From the NCBI GenBank assembly GCA_016705125.1, contig JADIYW010000008.1:1-64000 (forward strand): 64,000 bases of DNA. The letters are read 5' to 3'. Every line of letters begins with the position of its first letter. Position 1 is the first letter of the stretch. The stretch is from Bacteroidota bacterium (GTDB lineage: Bacteria > Bacteroidota > Bacteroidia > Chitinophagales > JADIYW01). Both the position numbers and the translations under genes were made by a program. The notes beneath the pieces were generated by a model. The model made no database searches, had not been told where the DNA came from, and saw only the letters and a list, made by a program, of their open reading frames with translations. This document shows positions 8,772 through 18,707 of this stretch, piece by piece.

Positions 8772-10040
8772 ATGAATAAATATACATCGGCTGAAGAGGC
8801 TGTAAAAGTTGTTAAATCGAACGATAGGATTTATATTCAAGCTGCTGCTGCCACTCCTTCCATTTTAATAAAGGCACTTTCTGAACGAGCGGATGATTTA
8901 AGGAATGTTGAAATTTGTCATCTACACACTGAAGGCGATGCGCCCTATGCAAATCCAGAACTTAGGGAAAGTTTCCATGTAAATTCTTTTTTTATTGGTC
9001 AAAATGTAAGACATACTTTAGCAGCAGGTAACGGTTCGTATACGCCTGTTTTTTTAAGTGAATTGCCTTTATTATTTCGAAAAAATATTTTGCCACTTGA
9101 TGTGGTTTTTATTCATGTTTCGCCGCCAGATATTCATGGATATTGTTCTTTAGGTGTTTCTGTAGAAGCGACATTGGCTGCAATTGAAAATGCTAAAATT
9201 GTAATCGCTCAAGTTAATGCTCAAATGCCAAGAACATTTGGTGATGGAATTATTCATATTTCAGAAATCAACTATTTAGTAGAAGTGAATATCCCAATAT
9301 TTGTTCAAGAAATGGGAGAAATTTCGCCGATGGAAGACAAGATAGGAACTTTCATTGCTTCTTTAATAGAAGATGAAAGCACTTTGCAATTAGGTATTGG
9401 CTCCATACCAAATGCTGTATTGGCAAAATTAACACATCATAAAAACTTGGGTTTACACACCGAAATGTTTTCGGACGGCGTTATTGATTTGATAGAAAAT
9501 AATGTTATTAATTGTAATTTTAAATCAATAAGTAGAGGAAGAGCTTTGGCGACTTTTTTAATTGGTTCCCAGCGATTATATGATTTCGTGAACGACAATC
9601 CATTTATAGAAATGAGAGAGTCTTCCTTTGTAAATGATACCGCAATTATAAGGAAAAATTCAAAAATGGTCGCTATCAATTCCGCTATAGAAGTAGATAT
9701 AACAGGACAAGTTTGTGCTGATTCTATAGGTGCACGAATGTTTTCTGGAGTTGGTGGTCAGATGGATTTTATTAGAGGCGCCACCCTAAGTAATGGGGGA
9801 AAAGCGATTATAGCCCTGCCATCTATAACTAAAAAAGGAGAGAGCAGAATAGTTCCTTTTTTAAAGCAAGGTGCAGGTGTGGTTTCTACCCGTTCGCATG
9901 TTCAATATATTATTACCGAATACGGAATTGCTGATTTATATGGAAAAACATTAAAACAACGAGCAATCGAAATGGTGAAAATTGCACATCCCGACCATCA
10001 AGGATGGATTGAAAAAGATTTTTTTTACCAAAAAGTATAG
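8772..10040 (+). CDS. acetyl-CoA hydrolase/transferase family protein (4-hydroxybutyrate-CoA-transferase-like)
   Basis: Class I CoA-transferase of 422 residues that moves coenzyme A between short-chain acids through a glutamyl-CoA intermediate. The catalytic glutamate lies in GLHTEMFSDGVIDL; LQLGIGSIPNAVL, GQVCADSIGARMFSGVGGQMDFIRGA and VQYIITEYGIADLYGKTLKQRA are typical of the 4-hydroxybutyrate and acetate CoA-transferases. Probably cytoplasmic. It stands alone, with 214 gene-free bases before bioB. The precise acid is not deducible; acetate, butyrate or 4-hydroxybutyrate are the usual options. Confidence 0.9.
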   Translation: MNKYTSAEEAVKVVKSNDRIYIQAAAATPSILIKALSERADDLRNVEICHLHTEGDAPYANPELRESFHVNSFFIGQNVRHTLAAGNGSYTPVFLSELPLLFRKNILPLDVVFIHVSPPDIHGYCSLGVSVEATLAAIENAKIVIAQVNAQMPRTFGDGIIHISEINYLVEVNIPIFVQEMGEISPMEDKIGTFIASLIEDESTLQLGIGSIPNAVLAKLTHHKNLGLHTEMFSDGVIDLIENNVINCNFKSISRGRALATFLIGSQRLYDFVNDNPFIEMRESSFVNDTAIIRKNSKMVAINSAIEVDITGQVCADSIGARMFSGVGGQMDFIRGATLSNGGKAIIALPSITKKGESRIVPFLKQGAGVVSTRSHVQYIITEYGIADLYGKTLKQRAIEMVKIAHPDHQGWIEKDFFYQKV

Positions 10041-10254
10041 TAAAGAAACGTTAAAAAGCTTTAGAAATAATATAATTCTTTAAACTACAAATTAAAGATG
10101 AGGTAGGGTTTAAAAAATATTCCCAATTAAATTTTGGATGAATTTATATCCATTTATGCCGAAAAATTAGCCATTTTTAAAAGATTATTTTAAAAAAAAG
10201 TAAAAAGTTTCTAAAAAATAATATTTTTACCAAACGAACGGTCAAAATAAAACT

Positions 10255-11235
10255 ATGTTAAAAAACAATTGGACAATAGACGAAATAAGGGAGATATATC
10301 ATTCTCCTATTTTGGATTTAGTATTTCGAGCAGCTAGTATTCATAGAGAAAATAATCAGATTGGCGAAGTGCAAGTTTGCACCCTTTTATCTGTAAAAAC
10401 GGGTGGATGTCCTGAAGATTGTTCATACTGCCCACAGGCAGCTCGGTACAATACTGGCGTAAAAGTTCATAAGCTATTAGAAAAAACAGAGGTATTAGAA
10501 AAAGCTTTAGAAGCAAAGAATGCAGGGTCAACAAGATTTTGTATGGGTGCTGCATGGCGAGAAATAAGAGACAATAGCGATTTTGACAAGGTATTGGACA
10601 TGGTAGAAGGAGTAAATGAAATGGGAATGGAGGTTTGCTGTACTATGGGAATGCTAACGGAAGAACAAGCTGACAAATTAAAAAAAGCAGGTCTATATGC
10701 CTACAACCACAATTTGGACACTTCTGAGTCTTATTATGATAAAATTATTACAACTCGTGGATTTGATGATCGGTTAGAAACTATAGGAAATGTTCGGAAG
10801 GCAGGTATTTCGGTTTGTAGTGGCGGCATTATAGGTTTAGGAGAAAGTCATGATGAGCGAATAGGAATGCTTTATACCTTATCTACAATGGTTGAACATC
10901 CAGAATCTGTTCCGGTAAATGCGCTTGTGGCTGTGGAAGGTACTCCTTTGGAAGAAATGAAAAGAGTAAGTGTATGGGAAATGGTGAGAATGATTGCAAC
11001 TGCTCGTATTTTAATGCCAAAAACGATGATTCGACTTTCAGCTGGAAGATTAGATATGCCTGTAAGCGAGCAAGCTTTTTGTTTTATGGCTGGCGCAAAT
11101 AGTATTTTTGCAGGCGACAAATTGCTTACTACACCTAATCCAACCTTTACTGATGATATGGCAATGTTTGAACTTTTAGGTCTAAACCCAAGAAAGGCAT
11201 TCAAGGATAGTGAGCAAAATATAGTAGCTGTTTAA
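10255..11235 (+). CDS. bioB: biotin synthase
   Basis: Radical-SAM enzyme that inserts sulfur into dethiobiotin, the last biotin step. The [4Fe-4S] cysteines C52, C56 and C59 lie in GGCPEDCSYCPQ; YNHNLDTSE, the CSGGIIGLGE glycine motif and the conserved arginine in IRLSAGR follow. At 326 residues it is full length. It begins a same-strand biotin cluster with bioF 7 bases downstream and bioA after an AT-rich gap. No BirA operator or other clear regulatory palindrome was recognised in the 214 bases upstream. Confidence 0.97.
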   Translation: MLKNNWTIDEIREIYHSPILDLVFRAASIHRENNQIGEVQVCTLLSVKTGGCPEDCSYCPQAARYNTGVKVHKLLEKTEVLEKALEAKNAGSTRFCMGAAWREIRDNSDFDKVLDMVEGVNEMGMEVCCTMGMLTEEQADKLKKAGLYAYNHNLDTSESYYDKIITTRGFDDRLETIGNVRKAGISVCSGGIIGLGESHDERIGMLYTLSTMVEHPESVPVNALVAVEGTPLEEMKRVSVWEMVRMIATARILMPKTMIRLSAGRLDMPVSEQAFCFMAGANSIFAGDKLLTTPNPTFTDDMAMFELLGLNPRKAFKDSEQNIVAV

Positions 11236-11242
11236 CAAAATT

Positions 11243-12391
11243 ATGGAGACTAATCTAAACAATAGGTTGGTTCATTTTTTGTCCCAAAGAACTGCACAAG
11301 ACAATTTACGAAGTCTTAAAATAAACCAAGGACTAATTGATTTTAGCAGTAATGACTATTTAGGTTTTTCACGATCGGCTTGGATCTACCAACACATAAA
11401 TGAAGACATAAAGCAGTATCAACACCTATCAAAAGGCGCCACTGGTAGCCGTTTATTAAATGGTCAAACTCAACAAACAGATGATTTAGAAAATCAAATA
11501 GCTGCATTTCATAATGGAGAAACAGCCATTTTATTCAATTCTGGATTTGATGCAAATATGGGTTTAATTTCCACTTTGGCTCAAAAGGGAGATTTGATTA
11601 TTTACGATGAACTAATTCATGCTAGTATGCATGCAGGAATTAAATTGAGTAAAGCAAGCTCATTATCATTTAAACACAATGATTTAGATGATTTAAAAAC
11701 TAAAATTCCAACAGATTTTGGTGGACAAATTTTTGTACTTGTAGAAAGCATTTATTCCATGGAAGGTGATTTTTCTCCTTTAAAAGAACTTTGTTTGTTT
11801 TGTGAAGAAAAAAACATATATTTGATTTTGGATGAAGCACATGCCTTGGGGATACTCGGAAAAAAGGGTAGAGGCATGGCAAATGTAGAAGGAGTGGAGG
11901 ATAAAATATTTGCAAGAGTTTATACTTTTGGAAAAGCGCTTGGCGCACATGGAGCTGCAGTAGTTGGTTCAAGGATCCTTAAAGATTATTTGATCAATTT
12001 TTGTAAACCATTTATCTATTCTACTGCCTTGGATTTGCATAGTATTTTATCAATAAAATGGGGATATAAATTTTTATTAAATAATGAAAATCAGTTAATT
12101 AAATTAAATAAACTAAACAATTACTTAAATGAACGTATTATCACTAATCCAGCACCTTTTAAAATGGTTGGCCAGGGGCCTATTTTTGGAATTTATTGCG
12201 CCACTAATCAAAAAGCAAAAAACATCAGCCGTCATTTAATTTCAAAAGGAATTGACATAAGGGCAATATTATATCCAACAGTTCCATTAGGCCTTGAGAG
12301 ATTAAGGTTTATTATTCACAGCTTTAATACCAAAGAAGAAATTGATTTTCTTTTAGACGAATTAAATATCCAATCAAAATTATATAATTAA
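11243..12391 (+). CDS. bioF: 8-amino-7-oxononanoate synthase
   Basis: PLP enzyme that condenses pimeloyl thioester with alanine to start the biotin ring branch. It shows GSRLLNGQTQQTDDLE, LDEAHALGILGKKGRG, and the PLP-lysine segment TFGKALGAHGAA (K231). The 382 residues match the family. Seven bases separate it from bioB, so the two are surely co-transcribed. Other alpha-oxoamine synthases (2-amino-3-ketobutyrate ligase, serine palmitoyltransferase) have similar folds, but the position between bioB and bioA settles the name. Confidence 0.95.
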   Translation: METNLNNRLVHFLSQRTAQDNLRSLKINQGLIDFSSNDYLGFSRSAWIYQHINEDIKQYQHLSKGATGSRLLNGQTQQTDDLENQIAAFHNGETAILFNSGFDANMGLISTLAQKGDLIIYDELIHASMHAGIKLSKASSLSFKHNDLDDLKTKIPTDFGGQIFVLVESIYSMEGDFSPLKELCLFCEEKNIYLILDEAHALGILGKKGRGMANVEGVEDKIFARVYTFGKALGAHGAAVVGSRILKDYLINFCKPFIYSTALDLHSILSIKWGYKFLLNNENQLIKLNKLNNYLNERIITNPAPFKMVGQGPIFGIYCATNQKAKNISRHLISKGIDIRAILYPTVPLGLERLRFIIHSFNTKEEIDFLLDELNIQSKLYN

Positions 12392-12687
12392 TTGATAACT
12401 AATTATATAAACAAATTTAATAAACTAAAATTTTAATTAATTAAAGATTTAAAATAAACAACATAACTATTTGTAAAGCAATACTATATAAATTTTTATT
12501 TAAATAAAAAAAATAGATAAAATTTAAAATTAATTGAAAATGAAATAAATAAAACAATTTAATTAATTTGTTACATAAAATTCATTTATTCTAGCAGTCT
12601 TTAATAATTAAACGACTCAATTGTAAAAAAATTCCAACTTAATCCTACTAAACAAAAAATTAAATAAGATTATTCTAATTTTATAAA
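12392..12687 (+). other. AT-rich gene-free gap inside the biotin cluster
   Basis: Almost 300 bases with very few G or C and no convincing coding frame on either strand. Where some Bacteroidota carry bioD there is too little space for that gene of about 600 bases. I see no clear promoter box, hairpin or DnaA-box cluster; it may simply separate two transcripts. Confidence 0.5.
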
Positions 12688-13950
12688 ATGAATAACGCAC
12701 AAAAAGATAAAGCATTTATTTGGCATCCGTTTACACAAACGGAAGGTTTAAAAATATTGCCTGTAATTAAACATGGAAAGGGTGCTCTTTTATATGATGA
12801 AAATGGAAAAGAATACATAGATGCAATCTCTTCATGGTGGGTAAATATTCATGGGCACGCAAATCCATACATAGCCAAAAAAATCGCTCTACAAGCTAAG
12901 AAATTAGAACAAGTAATCTTTGCTGGCTTTACACATCAACCAGCGATTGAATTGGCCGAACGATTGGTTCAAAAACTTCCAGAGGGGTTTTCTAAAATCT
13001 TTTTTTCAGATAATGGCTCCACAAGTGTAGAAGTGGGTATTAAAATGGCCATTCAATATTGGCATAATTTGGAAAAACCAAAAACTAAAATAATTGCCCT
13101 TACCAATGCATATCATGGCGATACCTTTGGTGCAATGGCCGTTGGAGAACGAGGTTTGTTTAATCGTCCATTTGAATCCTTGTTTTTTGATGTAGAATTT
13201 ATAGATCCAACAAAACCCGATGAAGCAAAGTTAAAATTCGAAGCATTAGCGGCTACAAACCAAATTGCTGCCTTTATTTACGAACCACTAATTCAGGGTT
13301 CGGGTGGCATGATTTTTTATGAATCTCAACTTTTAAATGAACTTATCTCCATATCTAATTGTCATTCAATAATTTGTATAGCAGATGAAGTTATGACAGG
13401 GTTTTATAGAACGGGCAAATTCTTGGCGAGTAATCATCTTCAACTTTCTCCAGATATTGTCTGCTTATCCAAAGGATTGACAGGCGGATTCTTACCAATG
13501 GGTATCACTACATGCAAAGGTTTTATATTTGACGCTTTTACTTCCACCGATAAGTTTAAAACTTTTTTTCATGGACATTCCTATACTGCCAATCCTCTGA
13601 GTTGTTCGGCAGCTTTAGCATCGCTTGATATTATTGAAAAACCCAATTTTGATATGCTAATTAAGGGAATTGAACAACAGCATTTAAAATTTCTTTACCT
13701 TTTAAAAAAATTACCGCAAATTGAAAATCCTAGAGTTTTGGGCACCATACTTGCATTTGAAGTAAAAAATGAACAAAACTCATCTTACTTTAATAATATC
13801 AGAGACTTATTGTATAACAAATTTATAGAAAATGGTATTTTATTGCGTCCGCTTGGCAATACAGTTTATATTATGCCGCCTTATATTATTACAAAAAAAC
13901 AATTGAAAAAAGTGTATAATATTATTCTAGAGGTACTATCGAGCTTATAA
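12688..13950 (+). CDS. bioA: adenosylmethionine-8-amino-7-oxononanoate aminotransferase
   Basis: Class III PLP aminotransferase that uses SAM as amino donor to make 7,8-diaminopelargonic acid. The N-terminal IWHPFTQ with the nearby SSWWVNIHGHANPYI motif is diagnostic of BioA. IADEVMTGFYRTGK and the PLP lysine in CLSKGLTGGFLPMG (K262) follow, then FHGHSYTANPLSC. Full length at 420 residues. It follows bioF after the AT-rich gap. bioD, bioC and bioH were not found in this window. Confidence 0.96.
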   Translation: MNNAQKDKAFIWHPFTQTEGLKILPVIKHGKGALLYDENGKEYIDAISSWWVNIHGHANPYIAKKIALQAKKLEQVIFAGFTHQPAIELAERLVQKLPEGFSKIFFSDNGSTSVEVGIKMAIQYWHNLEKPKTKIIALTNAYHGDTFGAMAVGERGLFNRPFESLFFDVEFIDPTKPDEAKLKFEALAATNQIAAFIYEPLIQGSGGMIFYESQLLNELISISNCHSIICIADEVMTGFYRTGKFLASNHLQLSPDIVCLSKGLTGGFLPMGITTCKGFIFDAFTSTDKFKTFFHGHSYTANPLSCSAALASLDIIEKPNFDMLIKGIEQQHLKFLYLLKKLPQIENPRVLGTILAFEVKNEQNSSYFNNIRDLLYNKFIENGILLRPLGNTVYIMPPYIITKKQLKKVYNIILEVLSSL

Positions 13951-14038
13951 AAATAAGTGATTTAATTTTTATAACCTATATTTGATTGGTAATGTATTTT
14001 TTCAATTTATTTATCCAAAATAAAAAAAATAACTTTAT

Positions 14039-15811
14039 ATGAGTAATGGACTTACAAGAGCATTAGAAAATTTGATTGAAAACTTGATAGAAAAAAATCA
14101 TTTAGAAAAACCTTTTTATGGTCCGGGCAAACTGCCCGCATTGAAAATTTTATCAATAAGCAATGCTTTAAAACAACTCAATTTATCCAATGAAGAGATT
14201 GTTTTTAGTTATGATAAACGCAACAATGATATTTTTGAAGGATTTATCTTAAGCGATAAAAAATTGCATTATATACTTAATAATAAGCCGATTGTAGTCC
14301 CAATTGTCGATTTAAAAAACTTAAATCTTGAGGATTTCAATACAATAATTGAGGATGAAACCACTCGAAAAGCAATTTTAAATGTATTTGAAAAAATAGG
14401 CAAAGGAAATTTTGATATTTCAACCAAAAAAAGCAAAGACCCACTGAAAGAATTCACTGAAAATCAAACAGAAACAACAGTTGAGATTATTATTGATGAA
14501 GATTTTTTAGCTGAATCAAAGTTAATGGGCGACCAACTTTATGCTTTCCATACACAATTAAAAGGAGATAGTGCTTTTATGGATAATTTGCAGAAAACGC
14601 TAACCAAATCAGCTACTTTGACTAATGAATTTCAACCTTGGCATTTAATTATTCAGGATATTATTTTAATTTACCAAAAACTAGAAAAAGAGCCAATTTC
14701 TGTAAAACAACGATTTTTATTAGCTTATTTTTTCGAAAAAATGCAGGGCAATGATATGGCCGAGGTATTGAGTTTGGAAAGAATCAATAAAATGGTGCAA
14801 AACGAAAAATTTAGTGCTAGTTTGGAAAAAGTAAAAGCTGCAAAATTCCTTGAAGTAGGTGGTGAATTTAAAGATCAGCTCATTTTACCTTCTTTACTTT
14901 CCAGAACCAATCATGAATTACTTACTGCAGTTGGAACGCAATACAATCGAATTGCAAATTTTTTTGCAAAGGCAGATGGCAAAATCACAGATGAAGAAAC
15001 CTCGGAATTACAAAAGATAAGTGATTTATGTTTGAACCCAAGAAAAAAATTAGAAAACGTAAAACAAACACAAGTGCCTGAAAATGAAACCTTGGAAGAT
15101 GTATTGAAGGAACTAAACGAGTTAGTTGGTCTCAACAACATCAAAAAAGATATCAATGATCTAATTAATTTTTTAAAAATACAAAAATTAAGAGAAAAAG
15201 AGGGTCTGAAGCCTAGCGACAGGGCTTTACATTCCGTTTTTATTGGCCCTCCAGGTACAGGAAAAACAACAATTGCCCGATTATTGGGTCGAATTTTTAA
15301 GCATTTGGGTTATTTGTCGAGTGGGCATTTGGTCGAAACCGACCGTTCAGGTTTGGTGGCAGGATATGTTGGGCAAACAGCTTTAAAAGTAGATGAAGTA
15401 GTAAAATCGGCAATGAATGGCGTCCTTTTTGTTGACGAAGCTTACAGTTTGGCTAAAGATGAATTTGGCCGTGATTTTGGGAATGAGGCAATAGAAACCT
15501 TATTGAAACGGATGGAAGACCATAGAGACGATTTGGCAGTAATTGCTGCTGGCTACCCAGATGAAATGAAAGGAGAAACTTTCATTTATTTTGAAGGGCT
15601 GTATGAAAGGCGTAATCCAGCCTTTGGAAATGCAAGAGTAGTTCGTAATTTATTTGAACAAATCATCGCTTCGCAGGCCAATAGGCTGGTTTCCATTACA
15701 CCGATTACAAGAGATTTATTAATGAGAATAGAAGAACCTGATGTGCCTGAGGTGCAGGCATCCATTAAGAATCTAATGGTTTTTGATGAAGAGGAAAAGT
15801 CAAAAGAATAG
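14039..15811 (+). CDS. AAA+ ATPase with TerB-like region (CbbX/SpoVK type), internal segment missing
   Basis: Multidomain ATPase of 590 residues. The N-terminus has a PH-like strand pattern (FSYDKRNNDIFEGFILSDKK, residues about 58-80); a TerB-like stretch FFAKADGKITDEETSEL lies at about 309-325; the AAA+ module follows with Walker A GPPGTGKTT (403-411) and Walker B VLFVDEAY (462-469). After VIAAGYPDEMKG the family normally has about 45 residues including NPGL.SR(F/I), which supplies the arginine finger. Here the text jumps straight to YFEGLYERRNPAFGNARVVRNLF. The frame is kept, so this is an in-frame deletion or a collapsed assembly. It heads a same-strand series with a PspA-like protein, M48 protease and AIM24 genes. 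A TATATTTG box at 13977-13984 could be its -7 element. Role inferred: remodelling in an envelope-stress pathway. Confidence 0.75.
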   Translation: MSNGLTRALENLIENLIEKNHLEKPFYGPGKLPALKILSISNALKQLNLSNEEIVFSYDKRNNDIFEGFILSDKKLHYILNNKPIVVPIVDLKNLNLEDFNTIIEDETTRKAILNVFEKIGKGNFDISTKKSKDPLKEFTENQTETTVEIIIDEDFLAESKLMGDQLYAFHTQLKGDSAFMDNLQKTLTKSATLTNEFQPWHLIIQDIILIYQKLEKEPISVKQRFLLAYFFEKMQGNDMAEVLSLERINKMVQNEKFSASLEKVKAAKFLEVGGEFKDQLILPSLLSRTNHELLTAVGTQYNRIANFFAKADGKITDEETSELQKISDLCLNPRKKLENVKQTQVPENETLEDVLKELNELVGLNNIKKDINDLINFLKIQKLREKEGLKPSDRALHSVFIGPPGTGKTTIARLLGRIFKHLGYLSSGHLVETDRSGLVAGYVGQTALKVDEVVKSAMNGVLFVDEAYSLAKDEFGRDFGNEAIETLLKRMEDHRDDLAVIAAGYPDEMKGETFIYFEGLYERRNPAFGNARVVRNLFEQIIASQANRLVSITPITRDLLMRIEEPDVPEVQASIKNLMVFDEEEKSKE

Positions 15812-15915
15812 ATTCAAAGTAATTTATTGACATAAAAATGAACTTTTATTTTAAAAAATACCTTTTTATCCATACCAAAAATTAAATTTGCAAAACAAAA
15901 TTCAATTAATTATAA

Positions 15916-17624
15916 ATGGCATTTGATTTTAATAAATTAAAAGGATTATTTATTGTTCAAGATCCTGAGGTTCCAAGGTAGAAAATACTGAGAATACAAA
16001 AAATGAAGCTCCTTCTAAAAATAGCACTAAAAAGGAAATAACCCAACCAAACATTAGTCTTCCAGCTGCCGTAGATGACAAAATACGAGATACACTCTTG
16101 CAGGCGCTTGCAGACAATAATATGGAGGGATTTGATTATTTCGAATTTAAGCAATCACTGGCTACCCTGAGTAAAATGCCTTTGGATGAAGCCACTCAGT
16201 TCAAATCTGCTTTTGCTACTGCTGCCACAATGGGTATTACCAAAGAAAACTTGTTGCAATCAGCAGATTATTACAAAAAAGTATTGCACAAGGAAAAAGA
16301 AAAATTTGATGTTGCCGTAAAGGGTCAAAACAATGCAAATGTGCTGAAGAAAAAGGAAGAATTAGAAACACTTAAAAAGGTAATCCTCGAAAAATCAGCA
16401 CAAATTAAACGACTAACCGATGAAATTACCGCACATAATGAGCAAATTGAACAAGGAAATAAATTTGTAAATGAAGCAGAAGGGAAAATATTAGGTACTG
16501 TAAATAATTTTGAAGCTTCATTTAATAGTGTCAATGGAGCAATAGAAATTGATATTGAAAAATTAAAAAACATTTATAAAAAATTAAGTATGTCTATTAC
16601 ACCAGCAGATTCGAATGGAATGAAACCTAAAAGCTTTTGGCAAAAACCCGAAGGAAAAACTGGTTTATTATTTATGGCAGGCGCTGCAGCCGGAATTGGT
16701 TATGGTTTATTTAAATTATTGCCAATTTTATTATCAATGGCACTTACTTCCCTTCAATTGGCAGGCGTATTGTTGGCATTGGGTGCTTTAATTTACCTTA
16801 TTTTAGATCCTAAATTCAGAAATCTTGTTTTTTATGCCTATAAATCTGTAATGCGGTTTATTACAGGTTTATTTGTACAAATAGATCCTATAGGAATTTT
16901 GGAAACTTATATTGGGGAATTGCGAGATAATTTGCGGAAAATGGATAAACAAATTTCGATTTTACGAGCGCAGATGCGTAAGCTAAAAGATATAATTGAC
17001 CAAAATGCTAAAGACATTCAAAGCAACCTTTTATTGGCCAACCAAGCCAAAAAAACAGAAAAAGATGCGATGATGATTTTAAAAACAAGAAAAGCCGGTC
17101 GATTACAAGAGTCCAATCTAAAATTAGAGGATTTGTACAAAAAAATGGAAATCCTTTACCGTGTTTTAACAAAAATGTATGACAATTCCGAAGTGTTAAT
17201 GGAAGATGTTATCGATCAAGTATCCGTTAAAAAGCAAGAAAGAGCTGCAATTCGTGCCTCACATAGCGCTATGAAATCGGCTTGGAATATACTAAGTGGA
17301 AATAGCGACAAACGATATATGTTTGACCAAGCAATGGAAGCAGTGGCTGATGATGTAAGCATGAAAATAGGAGAAATGGAGCATTTTATGGATGTTTCAA
17401 GCAACTTTATGGATTCAATAGATTTACAAAACGGGGTATTTGAAGAAGAAGGTTTAAAAATGTTGGATAAATGGGAAAAGGAAGGTGTTTCATTGCTTTT
17501 AGGCACTGACAAAGATTTATTGGTGAAAGATTCGCCAGCCAATACTGTAGATTTAGATGCGCCTTTGGTAAAATCAAAAGGAGAGGATCATTCCAACCAA
17601 TACAACAATCTTTTTAATTTTTAG
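15916..17624 (+). pseudogene. membrane-anchored PspA-like coiled-coil protein, one frameshift
   Basis: Begins at the ATG at 15916 (MAFDFNKLKGLF). A one-base loss near 15976 breaks the frame, and the rest (16098 onward is fully open) runs to 17624, giving about 569 residues. After a low-complexity linker and a helical domain there are two adjacent hydrophobic helices at about residues 248-298, then a long coiled coil (DNLRKMDKQISILRAQMRKL onward) ending in a segment like the tail of PspA/IM30 (IRASHSAMKSAWNILSG). No named family is certain. PspA proteins normally lack the membrane helices, so this is a PspA-like architecture rather than a true orthologue. It sits about 105 bases after the AAA+ gene with a TAAATTTG box at 15883-15890 between them. 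A partner role with that ATPase is inferred. Confidence 0.6.
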
Positions 17625-17697
17625 GAAGTTAAAAAAACTAGATGGAATTAGCCAAGACGTATAAGATTGAAACCATAAAACAATAAAATATTTTAGT

Positions 17698-18630
17698 ATG
17701 CCATTTCTTTTATTTATCATTTTTGTATTGAGTTGTTTCGTTATTTATCTTCTTTTTTTTAGAAAAAATACGCGTTTAACAAAGGAATTTATAAGGGAAA
17801 AACACATCACTAAACATTCCTATTTTTTAAATTGGAATGGCAATGAAATTCATTATACAGATGAGGGCAATGGTTTTCCAATTTTAATGGTGCATGGCTT
17901 TGGTGGTTCGTATAAAAATTTCGAAGATTTTGGAAATATATTAGTAGATAAATATCGGATAATAAAAGTCGATTTACCTGGTTTTGGCATGTCAGATTTT
18001 CCTACATTTAGCGAAAAGGAACCGGATTATAATGAAATGTATCTCGATTTTTTCGATTTTTTCATACAAAAATTAGAGTTAGATGAACTTTATTTAATGG
18101 GTTGTTCAATGGGCGGATTGGCTTCATGGAGATTATCAGTGCATTTTCCAGAGAGAATAAAAAAATTAGTCCTCTTCAACAGTGCGGGTTATGATATTGC
18201 GAAAATTTCCAAAGGCGTTACCAGCCTTTTACGCTACTCCTTTCTTCGTAAAATATTATTGCGAGGCATTCCCATTTCTTTTACCAATCGAGGGTTGAAT
18301 AGGGTATTTTATAACCCAAAAGCACTGAAACGAGAAAAAGTACACGCCTCCAATGATTTTTGGAATAGGGAAGGCAATTTGGAAGCATTATTGGATATTT
18401 CATCCACTAAAAAATTCATCGACCCTTCCTTAATTCAATCTGTAAATGTAGATACTTTAATCATTTGGGGTCAGAATGATAAACTTATTCCTGTTCATCA
18501 TGTAGACTATTTTTTGAGAGATATAAGCAACAGCAAGAAAATAGTTTACGAAAATTGTGGTCATGCTCCGATGATTGAAATTCCGCATCTTTTAAAAGAC
18601 GACGTAATTGCCTTTTTGGAAGAAAAATAA
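17698..18630 (+). CDS. alpha/beta-fold hydrolase, membrane-anchored
   Basis: 310 residues with an N-terminal hydrophobic anchor (residues 1-20) and a classic alpha/beta hydrolase core: the oxyanion HGFGGSYKN, nucleophile elbow GCSMGGLASW (Ser near residue 139), an acid after IIWGQNDKLIP and the catalytic His in NCGHAPMIE. The elbow and order fit the epoxide hydrolase/esterase branch. Its substrate is unknown. BioH was considered because of the biotin genes upstream, but the membrane anchor and the intervening genes argue against it. It lies 73 bases after the PspA-like gene in the same direction. Confidence 0.85.
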   Translation: MPFLLFIIFVLSCFVIYLLFFRKNTRLTKEFIREKHITKHSYFLNWNGNEIHYTDEGNGFPILMVHGFGGSYKNFEDFGNILVDKYRIIKVDLPGFGMSDFPTFSEKEPDYNEMYLDFFDFFIQKLELDELYLMGCSMGGLASWRLSVHFPERIKKLVLFNSAGYDIAKISKGVTSLLRYSFLRKILLRGIPISFTNRGLNRVFYNPKALKREKVHASNDFWNREGNLEALLDISSTKKFIDPSLIQSVNVDTLIIWGQNDKLIPVHHVDYFLRDISNSKKIVYENCGHAPMIEIPHLLKDDVIAFLEEK

Positions 18631-18707
18631 ATTCGTATTTAAATAGGCTTTTTCAAAATGATGGTTTTATTGAAAACATCAATTTTTTGCCTTCTCATTT
18701 TTAATTT

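Noticed and set aside
8772..10040. Propionate or acetate CoA-transferase name
   Set aside because: Motifs fit several members of the family; a specific name would be a guess.
12392..12687. AT-rich gap considered as replication origin or hidden bioD
   Set aside because: No DnaA-box cluster and too short for bioD.
17698..18630. BioH for the biotin pathway
   Set aside because: N-terminal membrane anchor and distance from the biotin genes; general alpha/beta hydrolase is safer.
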